NCBI RefSeq assembly: GCF_014529705.1
Contig: NZ_JAANIH010000011.1
Coordinates: forward strand, 104,458 to 168,457
Reading direction: 5' to 3'
DNA length: 64,000 nt
Origin: Bradyrhizobium campsiandrae
GTDB taxonomy: Bacteria > Pseudomonadota > Alphaproteobacteria > Rhizobiales > Xanthobacteraceae
Positions within the stretch are counted from its first letter, which is position 1, and the number at the start of each line of letters is the position of its first letter. Made by a program: the position numbers and the translations under genes. This document shows positions 17,368 through 25,167 of this stretch, in pieces. The notes beneath the pieces are model-generated. The model was not told the origin of the DNA. It was given only the letters and a program-made list of their open reading frames with translations, and did no database searches.

Positions 17368-19110
17368 ATGGGAGTAGCGCTGCTAGCTTGGGGACGCTTC
17401 TTTGGTCCGCACGGCGAGCGCGTGACCGTGCCTGCACCGGTCGATGGGCGCGGTGCCCCCTGGTTGCTCGACTTTCTTGCCAGCCATGCCCGCGCCTTGC
17501 GCAATGTCGGCTTTACCGCGATCCAGCTGCCGCCGACGTCGAAGGCGCAAGGCGGTGCAGGGCCGGGCTGCGACGGCTATGGCGTGTTCGATCCCCGCGA
17601 CATCGGCAGCAAGAACCAGCAAGGTTCGATCGCCACGCGCTACGGCACCAAGGAATCACTGACGCGCCTGGTCGCAGTCGCGCATGCCTGCGACATCGAC
17701 GTCTATCTCGATCTCGTGCTGCATCAGCGCAGCGGCGAGAATGGCGGACCCGGCGTGTTTCGCTATCTCGGCGCGGACGGGCAGACGCTGAACGGACGGC
17801 ATACCACCTCGCCGTCATGGTTTCGCGGCGTGCCACCGGACGATCTGCCCGACGATGACGTGCCGAGTCCGCCCAACGATTTTCCGTTCGGCCGCGAACT
17901 ATCCTATCAGCGCTGCCGGCCGCCGCGCGTCACGATCGAAGATGCGCTCGACTTCGGCGAATGGGTGTTCCGCACCACCGGCGCGGACGGTGCGCGCTTT
18001 GACGATGTCAAGGGCACCTGGGCGCCGTTCGTGCGCGAGTTCATGACCCATGGCGTGATGGCCTCGAAATTCTTCTACTCGGAGTATTTCGACGGCAACC
18101 GCGCCGTCCTCAACGGTTGGGCGACGCAACCGCCGCTCAGCGGCCGGTCGCTCGTTGCCGACTTCCCGATGCACTGGGCGCTGCAAGCCGCCTGCGATGG
18201 TGGCAACGCGCGCGTGCTGGACGGTGCCGGCTATACCAGTTGGCGCCCGGATCTCACTTGCACCTTCGTCGACAATCCAGATACCGACACCTCGCCGGGC
18301 CAGCAAGTCATCAGCAACAAGCTGCTCGCCTATGCCTTCCTGCTGTCGATCGAAGGCTACCCCTTCGTCTACGGCAAGGACTACTTCCCGCCCCGCGTCT
18401 GGCCCGGCGCCTACGGTTTGAAGCCGTGGATCGACAATCTGATCTGGATCCACGAACATCTGGCGAACGGGCCGACCAGCGGCCGCTTTCTGGATGACAA
18501 GGTCATCGTGCTCAACAGGACCGGTGCGCCTGGCCTGCTCACTGCGCTCAACTTCGACACCATCAACGCGCGCACCATCAGCTGCCAGACCGCGTTCGGC
18601 GCCTTTGTGCGGCTGCACGACTACACCGGCCATCATCACGATATCTCGACCGACGAAAACGGCGTCGCCACCTTCACGATTCCGAGCAACGCCTTCAGCA
18701 AAGGACAGAGCTATCTCTGCTTCTCGCGCGCGGGCCTCAATCTCGCGTCGATCCGGCCTCCGCGTCACACCACCCAGACGATCTTCGGTGCAGCGGATCT
18801 CGATACGCTGCCGGCCACCAATGCTGAAGCCGAGACGGCGCGGATCTGGGTGGCGCAGGGGAGCAAGATCGCCCTGAACGTCAGCCTCGACCGCCACGGC
18901 GTTTCGGCAGATGGCTCGCTCAAGGTGACCGTCACCGACGCACAAGGGCACAGCGTGGTCGAGGCGGTGTGCAGCGGCGATCATGTCAGCGCGGACGCGA
19001 TCGCCGCTGCGGGCGGCGAACATCATATTCGCGTGGCGGGCCGGCAATTGCCGGCCCATGGCGCGGCGTTTTCGATCGACATTACCTACCTTGCTCCGCA
19101 AATCATTTGA
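17368..19110 (+). CDS. Divergent GH13 alpha-amylase-like glycoside hydrolase
   Basis: A 580-residue cytosolic-looking protein with a (beta/alpha)8 amylase domain and a C-terminal beta domain. Its N-terminal part (GYGVFDPRDIGSKNQQGS, RYGTKESL) follows the GH13_5 pattern. The catalytic residues are kept: nucleophile Asp212 in GARFDDVKG, acid Glu239 in YSEYFDG, and stabiliser Asp305 in FVDNPDT. However, the two subsite histidines usual in GH13 are lost. Region I reads DLVLHQR where DVVxNHR is expected, and region IV has Pro in place of His (DNPD for DNHD). No signal peptide is seen. ATG 17368 with AGAGG upstream is preferred over TTG 17341. It is first in a tight operon with a membrane protein (9-bp gap) and a beta-propeller. 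Starch-type activity is uncertain. Confidence 0.8.
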   Translation: MGVALLAWGRFFGPHGERVTVPAPVDGRGAPWLLDFLASHARALRNVGFTAIQLPPTSKAQGGAGPGCDGYGVFDPRDIGSKNQQGSIATRYGTKESLTRLVAVAHACDIDVYLDLVLHQRSGENGGPGVFRYLGADGQTLNGRHTTSPSWFRGVPPDDLPDDDVPSPPNDFPFGRELSYQRCRPPRVTIEDALDFGEWVFRTTGADGARFDDVKGTWAPFVREFMTHGVMASKFFYSEYFDGNRAVLNGWATQPPLSGRSLVADFPMHWALQAACDGGNARVLDGAGYTSWRPDLTCTFVDNPDTDTSPGQQVISNKLLAYAFLLSIEGYPFVYGKDYFPPRVWPGAYGLKPWIDNLIWIHEHLANGPTSGRFLDDKVIVLNRTGAPGLLTALNFDTINARTISCQTAFGAFVRLHDYTGHHHDISTDENGVATFTIPSNAFSKGQSYLCFSRAGLNLASIRPPRHTTQTIFGAADLDTLPATNAEAETARIWVAQGSKIALNVSLDRHGVSADGSLKVTVTDAQGHSVVEAVCSGDHVSADAIAAAGGEHHIRVAGRQLPAHGAAFSIDITYLAPQII

Positions 19111-19119
19111 GAGGGTCTC

Positions 19120-19587
19120 ATGTCGCTGCATCTGTTGTGGACGTCCGCCGACAGCCTGATCGTCGCCTTTGCGCTGTCCTTCGCTTTGACGTGGCGACAC
19201 GCATTGCCGCTCGCGTTGGCATTTGGCCTCTGCGACGGGGTCGGATCTGCACTTGGCGTCAGCCTGCCGCTGGCTGACGGACTTGCCGCCATGCTGCTGA
19301 TGGTGTCCGGCGCGGCGCTTCTCGTTCGCCTGCCCGTCGCGGCACGTCTGCTGAATACGCCTGGATGGCTCTACGTGTTGCCGCCCCTGCTGGCGATCGA
19401 CAATGCCGTGTTGCGCGCGCCCGATGCGCCCCTGCTCGCGGCGCTGTCGAGCGCGACGATGGCCGGCCTCGGCTTTGCGTGTGGCGCGGTCGTGTTGAAT
19501 TGGTGGCGTCGGGACTTGCGCGACGCACGACCGCTTGCTGGCATTTCCCTGATCGCGGCCGGTAGCCTGCTCGCCTGGGGAGCCTGA
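19120..19587 (+). CDS. Small polytopic membrane protein, MntP-like pattern
   Basis: A 155-residue protein with about five or six predicted helices. The first helix pair (LWTSADSLIVAFALSFALTW, then LALAFGLCDGVGSALG) has an acidic residue in a helix followed by a FGL-x-DG motif. This recalls the half-repeat of MntP and LysE-type exporters. The second half repeats the pattern less clearly (LLAIDNAVLRAPDAP). It lies 9 bp after the GH13 gene and 2 bp before the propeller gene, so the three are one operon. A metal or small-solute transport role is inference from helix pattern only. Confidence 0.6.
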   Translation: MSLHLLWTSADSLIVAFALSFALTWRHALPLALAFGLCDGVGSALGVSLPLADGLAAMLLMVSGAALLVRLPVAARLLNTPGWLYVLPPLLAIDNAVLRAPDAPLLAALSSATMAGLGFACGAVVLNWWRRDLRDARPLAGISLIAAGSLLAWGA

Positions 19588-19589
19588 TC

Positions 19590-21482
19590 ATGGTCGCCTC
19601 CGTCACCACCCGCAGCTACGACCTCGCCAGATCAGGCGCGAACAATGCCGAGACGGCGCTGACCGCAACCGCCGTCCGGACCAGGGGGATCGTCAAACTC
19701 TTTAGCATTCCCATTCCCGACGATCCCCGGCTCGAGGCACAGCCGCTGGCGGTCGGTGGCGTGCACACCGCCGATGGCAAGAGCCGCGACCTGATCTTCC
19801 AAGCCACCATGGGCAATTGGGTCTATGCGTTCGATGCAGCGACCGGCGAAAAGATCTGGGCGACAAATCTCGGCCGTCCGATCGTCGGAACGCCAGCCAT
19901 CGACGGCCACATGACCAACGTCAGCTGGGGTATCCTCTCGACGCCCGTGATCGACGAGGCCGCCGGCATTCTCTACGCCTGCGCCTGGATCAGCGACGAC
20001 GGCAGCGTGGCCAGGGCCCAGCATTTTCTCGCCGCCTTGCGGATCGGCGACGGCTCGAAGGTGCACGAGCTGCTCAATCTAGAGGGCGCGGTCTACACTC
20101 CGCCGGGCGGCTTGCCCGTGCAGAAATTCGTCTCGATCCAGCGCAAGCAACGCAGCGCCCTGACGCTGACGCAGAACCACGTGCTGATTCCGTTCGGTAC
20201 GGTCAGGGAAACTTCAGCGGCGGCGCGAGGCTGGCTGATCGCGGTCGACGTTCATGCCTGGCATCTTGCGGCCGCCTGGTGCTCCACCGTGACCCGCTCG
20301 GGCGGAGGGTTGTGGCAGAGCGGGGCCGGCCCCGCCATTGCTCCCGACGGTTCGATCTATCTCATCACCGGCAACGGCGCGTTCTCGCCGCAGCAGGGCG
20401 ATTTCGGCGAGAGCGTGGTGCGGCTCGCTCTGCACACCGGCCCCCACGCGCATTTCGAGGTGCTGTCCTGGTGGTCACCGTGGACGGACGCCAACCGCGT
20501 CGGCGCGGCCGCCGCCGCGGCGATCGACGACGACAATGATGACGACGCGCACGCGTTGCCGTCGAACGTTTCGCTGACCGCCGTGATCGGCCATGCCAAG
20601 CGAATGGGAATGGCGCTGACGCCGCTTCATGCGCGCGAGACGGCGCATGTCGCGGTGACCTCAGGGCCCGACGTCATGGATGCGCAGATCGCGCCCGATG
20701 TGGCGCGACATTTGGCGGTGATGAAGGAATCGGCGTGGAGCGACCAGGATTTCGGGTCGGGCGGTCCGGTCTACGTCGCCTCGGCCCATGCAGTGCTTGC
20801 CGCGGGCAAGGACGGCATTCTCTACACCGGCAATGCCGCGGCGCTCGGCGACACGCAACCGGGCGATCTTCAGGCCGGACACTTCGCCACCAATTACGCC
20901 AAGCTCAAGATGCCGCCGATCCTCTATACATATTTCGATCCCACCGTGCCGCCGGCGCCGGCATCGCCGACGCAATTGAACCTGTTTCCGGGCGGCGCGA
21001 CGCGGCATCTGCACGGAACGCCGCTGCTGTTCTCGTCCGCCACTCACGGAGTGATGCACATTGTCGGCGGCGAAAACAGCGCGCTGCGGGCCTGGTCGAT
21101 CGCCGCCGACGGGACCTCGACCTATCTTGCCGGATCGAATGAGATCGCCTCGCCGCAATCGCCGCGGCCGTCCGGCGGCATGCCGGGCTGGAGCGTCACG
21201 CTCGCGGCCAACAACGGCGCGGACGGCATCATCGTCGCGATGGTGCCCTACAAGGACAGCAACATGATGCTGAGCCCGGGCCGCTTCCTGGTCTACGACG
21301 CGCAGAATTTCGCCACCAATCCTGATGGCTCGAAGCGGCTCCAGGTGATCTGGGACAGCGAGAACTGGGGCCCGGAACACGCTTTCATGCATCCCAAGTT
21401 CAACCGCCCGATCGTCTGGAAGGGCCGGATCTATCGCCCGACCTATAACGGGCAGCTCGACGTCTATGGGCTGACGAATTAG
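19590..21482 (+). CDS. PQQ-like beta-propeller repeat protein
   Basis: A 630-residue protein whose repeats carry the propeller signature, for example GNWVYAFDAATGEKIWATNL around residues 75-94. Further blade-like segments are APDGSIYLITGNGA, AVLAAGKDGILYTGNAAAL and the C-terminal KGRIYRPTYNGQLDVYGL. Such quinoprotein-like propellers are usually periplasmic, but no signal peptide is visible, so cytosolic location or a non-classical route must be considered. An acidic insert (DDDNDDDAHALP) interrupts blade 4 or so. It is the last gene of the operon with the GH13-like enzyme and the small membrane protein. It may be a binding scaffold or a dehydrogenase lacking PQQ; no catalytic motif was identified. 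Confidence 0.7.
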   Translation: MVASVTTRSYDLARSGANNAETALTATAVRTRGIVKLFSIPIPDDPRLEAQPLAVGGVHTADGKSRDLIFQATMGNWVYAFDAATGEKIWATNLGRPIVGTPAIDGHMTNVSWGILSTPVIDEAAGILYACAWISDDGSVARAQHFLAALRIGDGSKVHELLNLEGAVYTPPGGLPVQKFVSIQRKQRSALTLTQNHVLIPFGTVRETSAAARGWLIAVDVHAWHLAAAWCSTVTRSGGGLWQSGAGPAIAPDGSIYLITGNGAFSPQQGDFGESVVRLALHTGPHAHFEVLSWWSPWTDANRVGAAAAAAIDDDNDDDAHALPSNVSLTAVIGHAKRMGMALTPLHARETAHVAVTSGPDVMDAQIAPDVARHLAVMKESAWSDQDFGSGGPVYVASAHAVLAAGKDGILYTGNAAALGDTQPGDLQAGHFATNYAKLKMPPILYTYFDPTVPPAPASPTQLNLFPGGATRHLHGTPLLFSSATHGVMHIVGGENSALRAWSIAADGTSTYLAGSNEIASPQSPRPSGGMPGWSVTLAANNGADGIIVAMVPYKDSNMMLSPGRFLVYDAQNFATNPDGSKRLQVIWDSENWGPEHAFMHPKFNRPIVWKGRIYRPTYNGQLDVYGLTN

Positions 21483-21509
21483 CGGCTGCTCCGTCCGCGC
21501 GCTCGAAAT

Positions 21510-21601
21510 CGTAGGGTGGGCAAAGGCGCCCTTGCGCCGTGCCCACCATCCATCAATTACGGCGACAGATCGTGGGCACGCTTCGCTTTGCCCACCCTAC
21601 G
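21510..21601. repeat. Palindromic intergenic repeat, family C
   Basis: The arms CGTAGGGTGGGCAAAG (21510-21525) and CTTTGCCCACCCTACG (21586-21601) are a perfect 16-bp inverted repeat. Inner parts GTGCCCACC and GTGGGCACG also pair. It lies right after the propeller gene and could form a strong hairpin at the operon's 3' end. Confidence 0.85.
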
Positions 21602-21624
21602 GTACTTTTCGCGAGGAAAATTCC

Positions 21625-21849
21625 TCACCCGCCGTGCGACTCCACCACCTTGCGGCAGCCGTCCGAGAGCTTGGTCTTGTTCTCGCGCAGGCAGGCATTC
21701 ATCTGCGGTGGCTTGCCGATATGCTCGGCGCAGAATTTGCTGGCGTCGCTGCGGCAGGCCATCTGCTCCTGCGGCGTCGGGCCGGATTGCGCCGTGGCGG
21801 GCAGGACAGTCGCGGTGAGCAGCAGCGCGGCAAGAACTGAACTCTTCAT
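21625..21849 (-). CDS. Small secreted cysteine-rich repeat protein
   Basis: A 74-residue exported protein: a signal peptide (MKSSVLAALLLTATVLPATA) and a mature part with four cysteines in the order ACRSD, KFCAEH, NACLREN, DGCRK. This spacing matches the short Cys-rich repeat seen in many alphaproteobacterial periplasmic proteins. The ATG at 21849 is used; the frame is open upstream to 22263 but that part is antisense to the next gene. On its strand an AGAGGTGCTTC sequence precedes the ATG. No function is known. Confidence 0.75.
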   Translation of the reverse strand: MKSSVLAALLLTATVLPATAQSGPTPQEQMACRSDASKFCAEHIGKPPQMNACLRENKTKLSDGCRKVVESHGG

Positions 21850-22061
21850 GAAGCACCTCTGTGATGATCGGGCGAGCCGGACCATCCCGCGGAGGTCCAT
21901 AGCGGTCCATGCCATGTTCATGGCATCGGGCTCGGAGACCGGCCTGCTGCCCCCCATCTTCATGGCATGTCTTGGCCCGCCGTCTTTTGCCATTGAGGCT
22001 GGACGTCGGTTGCGAGATCCGGTGATTGCACCGGGGCCCCGACGGGAAGCAGGAGAGCGAG

Positions 22062-22352
22062 ATGTCGAAAAGACTGGGAGCGCTGAGCGCCGGGCTGACG
22101 GTGATGATGCTGGCAGGTGCGGTGATGGTGTCGCTGGGCACGAGCCCGGCACAGGCGGTGGTCTATTGCAAGACGGTGGGTGTGCCCAAGGGCTGCGTGG
22201 TGCGGCCGACCGCGGCGGTGGTGGTTGCACCGGGCGCGCCGGTTGCGGCCGCGGCCGTGGCAACGCCCGGCGTCGGAGCGCCCGGGGTCGGTGTTCGCGC
22301 CGGCACGCCGATGAATCGCGGCGGACCGGTCAATCGCGTCGGCGTGCGCTGA
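22062..22352 (+). CDS. Small secreted protein, Ala/Val/Gly-rich, unknown
   Basis: A 96-residue protein with a clear signal peptide (MSKRLGALSAGLTVMMLAGA then an AQA cleavage site). The mature N-terminus has a Cys pair (VYCKTVGVPKGCVVRP), followed by a low-complexity tail rich in Ala, Val, Pro and Gly (APGAPVAAAAVATPGVGAPG). The ATG 22062 is preceded by AGGAGAGCGAG. No domain is recognised. Confidence 0.65.
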   Translation: MSKRLGALSAGLTVMMLAGAVMVSLGTSPAQAVVYCKTVGVPKGCVVRPTAAVVVAPGAPVAAAAVATPGVGAPGVGVRAGTPMNRGGPVNRVGVR

Positions 22353-22457
22353 GAATGTCGTTCAATTGAGTTGATTGCATCCCTTCGGGCCGAGGAGGCG
22401 TACAAGCGGAGCATGCTAACGAACCCCCGTCCTTCGCAAGGCCATGATCCTGGTCCG

Positions 22458-22503
22458 ACCCCTCTCCTCGTACGTCCCATGCGTCCGGGGAGGGGCCTTT
22501 TCA
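22458..22503 (+). terminator. Possible intrinsic terminator after the small secreted protein
   Basis: CCCCTCTCC and GGGGAGGGG (one mismatch) pair around a loop of about 25 bases and are followed by CCTTTTC. It touches the 3' end of the opposing histidine kinase gene. Confidence 0.4.
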
Positions 22504-24420
22504 GCTTACGGTCGCATCGCTGTCGGGAAAGACCTGTGGCAATTGCAGCCGCACGCGTGTGCCCGTTTCTCCCGTGCAGAGTTCGAGGATTGCGCCGCAG
22601 CGCCGCGCGCGGCTCCTCATATTGCGCAGGCCGCGCGCGGTCTGGCTCGCGCCCGCGGCTTCGCCGTCGTCGCCGAGTGCAAAGCCGCTTCCGTCGTCAG
22701 CGACGCTGATCACGCCGTACGGCCCCTCGCCGTCATTGCGCGTTTCGATGGTCACGGTGACATGGCGCGCGGCCGCGTGCTTGACCGCATTGGTCACGGC
22801 CTCGTCGAGAATGCGCACGATCTGGATCACGTGCCAGGGCCTGAGCTCGGGGTGCAGCGGCAGGCCTTGCGGCGTCGTCACGTGCCAATGAAGCGCGATA
22901 TCGTGCGGCCGCAATTGCATCGCCGCGCGTTCGCGCCAGGAGCCGAGCGCGAGCATGAGGTCGCCGCCGATATCGTCCATGGAATCGATCACCAGACGCA
23001 AATCCTTCAGCGCGGCACGCGCCGCATCGGTGATGCTGGTCCCCTCTTGCCCGCGCTCGGAGAGCGCGACGATGCTGATGAGCTGGCCGCCAAGGCCGTC
23101 GTGCAGGTCGCGCATCAGCCGCGTACGTTCGTTGGCGAGGGCAGCCGCCCGGGCGCGCGCCTCCTCGCGGGCAAAGCTCGCCTTCAGCCGATCCTCGGCC
23201 TCGCGCACGCGGGCCACGAGCTGGCCGGCAAAGCTGTCGACCTGGTTCAGTGCCCGCGCGAAGCGCCAGGTCAGCCCGGCGCCGATCGCGATCAGCAGCG
23301 CCGAATAGGACAAGCGCGAAACGAAGGTGCGTTCGTTGGGCATGATCTCGAACACCGACAGCATGTCGTGGGCCCAGCAGGTCAGCACGATGGTTGCCGC
23401 AGAGCCGAGCGCGATGCTGACGACGTCCTGTCGTCGGAACACGGCATAGGCTGCAATGCCGGCCATCAGAACCAGACAGAATCCGACCGTGGGGATACCC
23501 AGAAGCATGAAGAGAATGCGCGGCAGTGGCGGGCCGGCGATGAGGCCGCCAGCGATCACGATGATGCCGGGCACGAACAGCAGCACACCATAGCGCGGCC
23601 AGCGCCAGCCGAGAAACAGCACGGCTGACGCCACGATCAGCGCGCTCTCGATCGGCGCGGAGGAAAGCAGCACCGTGGCAAGTCTGGACGATGCGGCCGG
23701 CGGTACCGGCGGCGTGAGGAAGGCCTGCACGACGCCGAGCACCATCGCCGCCGCAAGCACGCCATAGACAGGCTCGTGGCGTCGCATCAGCCACATGATG
23801 GCGAGGATGACGGCGAGGATCGACTGCCAGGCGGAAAATACCACGGGCAGCGTGACGAATAGCAGCTTGCGAGTCTCATAGGCTGCGCGCAAGGCGGCGT
23901 CCGGGCCGACATAGACGGTGTCAAGGAAGCCGCGCAGCGGTCCCCACACGAACAACCGCACGGAAATGTCGTTGCCGCCCTCGCGCAGCAGCGAGGCCGG
24001 GATCATCGCGATCTCGGGCGTGTTGCGGTCGGGCCGGTTGGCCGTGGGATCGCGCCGGGAGTCCAGGATCGTGACGCCGTTGATCGCGACCTCCACGCCG
24101 TTGCTGAAGCGCGGCAAGAAGACCGACCAGGTCGTGCCGGCACCATCGGCCTTGAACTCGAATTGGCCCGAATAGAGCGGCGGATCGGCGAGTGAATAGC
24201 GCGAGGCGGTGAATTGAGGCAGCGTCACGGGCCGTGTGATGCCGGCTTCGCGCAGTGAGAACTCGCTCACGGCGAAATTATCGGGGTCGCGCGGCTCCAG
24301 CAGATCCAGCCCGAGAAGGACAGCGAACACGATCAGAACCTGGAGCAGCAGATACGGCACGATGCGCGCGAGCCACAGCCTGGGCCTGATGATCTCAGCC
24401 TTCGCTGCGATCTCGCTCAC
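22501..24420 (-). CDS. NarL-type sensor histidine kinase with multi-helix membrane sensor
   Basis: A 639-residue inner-membrane kinase. The N-terminal helix (about 20-40) is followed by a periplasmic beta-rich domain of about 150 residues, then seven or so membrane helices (about 190-380), the layout of 7TMR-DISM type sensors. The cytosolic part has a HisKA_3 dimerisation helix with phospho-acceptor His440 in RDLHDGLGGQL. The HATPase domain has N box DEAVTNAVKHAAA, G1 VADDGSGF and G2 GLRNMRSRA. Its GTG start overlaps the response-regulator stop as GTGA, so the two are co-translated. The signal sensed is unknown; the periplasmic domain suggests a small-molecule or envelope ligand. Confidence 0.88.
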   Translation of the reverse strand: MSEIAAKAEIIRPRLWLARIVPYLLLQVLIVFAVLLGLDLLEPRDPDNFAVSEFSLREAGITRPVTLPQFTASRYSLADPPLYSGQFEFKADGAGTTWSVFLPRFSNGVEVAINGVTILDSRRDPTANRPDRNTPEIAMIPASLLREGGNDISVRLFVWGPLRGFLDTVYVGPDAALRAAYETRKLLFVTLPVVFSAWQSILAVILAIMWLMRRHEPVYGVLAAAMVLGVVQAFLTPPVPPAASSRLATVLLSSAPIESALIVASAVLFLGWRWPRYGVLLFVPGIIVIAGGLIAGPPLPRILFMLLGIPTVGFCLVLMAGIAAYAVFRRQDVVSIALGSAATIVLTCWAHDMLSVFEIMPNERTFVSRLSYSALLIAIGAGLTWRFARALNQVDSFAGQLVARVREAEDRLKASFAREEARARAAALANERTRLMRDLHDGLGGQLISIVALSERGQEGTSITDAARAALKDLRLVIDSMDDIGGDLMLALGSWRERAAMQLRPHDIALHWHVTTPQGLPLHPELRPWHVIQIVRILDEAVTNAVKHAAARHVTVTIETRNDGEGPYGVISVADDGSGFALGDDGEAAGASQTARGLRNMRSRARRCGAILELCTGETGTRVRLQLPQVFPDSDATVS

Positions 24421-25094
24421 AGCTTGATCAGGCCTTGCTGCACGGCCTCGAACACCGCCTCGCTGCGCGTATGCACCTCGAGCTTGCGATAGATGTTCTT
24501 GATGTGGCCGGGCACGGTCTGCCGGGACAAGCCGAGATGGCCCGCGATCTCGGCATAGCTGAAGCCCTTGGCGATGCCCCAGAGGATGTCGATCTCGCGC
24601 GGCGTGAGTTTTGCGGTGTTGAGCGCAGGCCCCGGCGGCGGCTCGGCCGAGTTTTGCGTGCGCCGCACGATGAAGCGCGCGATCGAGGCCGAGATCGGCG
24701 AATGCCCGGCGACCAGATCGCGCACGGTGGTGGCGATGTCGGTCGGGAAGGCGTCCTTGAGGAGATAGCCGGTGGCGCCGACGGTGATCGCGGAGATCAC
24801 GCTTTCCTCATCGCCGAGCGCCGAGATCACCATGATCTCGGTGTCCGGAAAGCGCCGCCTGGTCTCGCGGATCAACTCGACGCCATGGCCGTCGGGCAGC
24901 CGCAGGTCGGTCAGCAGCACCCGCGGCGTGCCGGCGGCAAGCGCGATGCGGGCTTCGCCCAGCGTGCCGGCCGTGCGCACCTCGTAACCCGCTTTCACCA
25001 GCGCATCCTGTAGGCGCCAGCAGGTCGGAGCATCGTCTTCGACGAGGAGGATGGTGATGGCCTCACCGGTCTCGCCCTGGTCCGTCATGATCAT
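24417..25094 (-). CDS. NarL/FixJ-family response regulator
   Basis: A 225-residue DNA-binding regulator paired with the downstream kinase. The receiver domain has acidic pocket VEDD, phospho-acceptor Asp63 in LLTDLRLPDGHG, and the conserved Thr/Ser and Lys (VISALGDEE and YLLKDAF). The LuxR-type HTH reads LTPREIDILWGIAKGFSYAE followed by IAGHLGLSRQTVPGHIKNIY. ATG 25094 or the in-frame ATG 25088 could be used. The adjacent gene upstream on this strand is a large DUF2235 hydrolase ending 73 bases before, so a joint transcript is possible. Target genes are unknown. Confidence 0.88.
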   Translation of the reverse strand: MIMTDQGETGEAITILLVEDDAPTCWRLQDALVKAGYEVRTAGTLGEARIALAAGTPRVLLTDLRLPDGHGVELIRETRRRFPDTEIMVISALGDEESVISAITVGATGYLLKDAFPTDIATTVRDLVAGHSPISASIARFIVRRTQNSAEPPPGPALNTAKLTPREIDILWGIAKGFSYAEIAGHLGLSRQTVPGHIKNIYRKLEVHTRSEAVFEAVQQGLIKL

Positions 25095-25167
25095 GGTCCC
25101 GGCCGCGTGTCCCCCGCGGCGCGCGAGGCCAAGTCTAGCCGCGGCGCGGCACCCGCGACACCCATAA

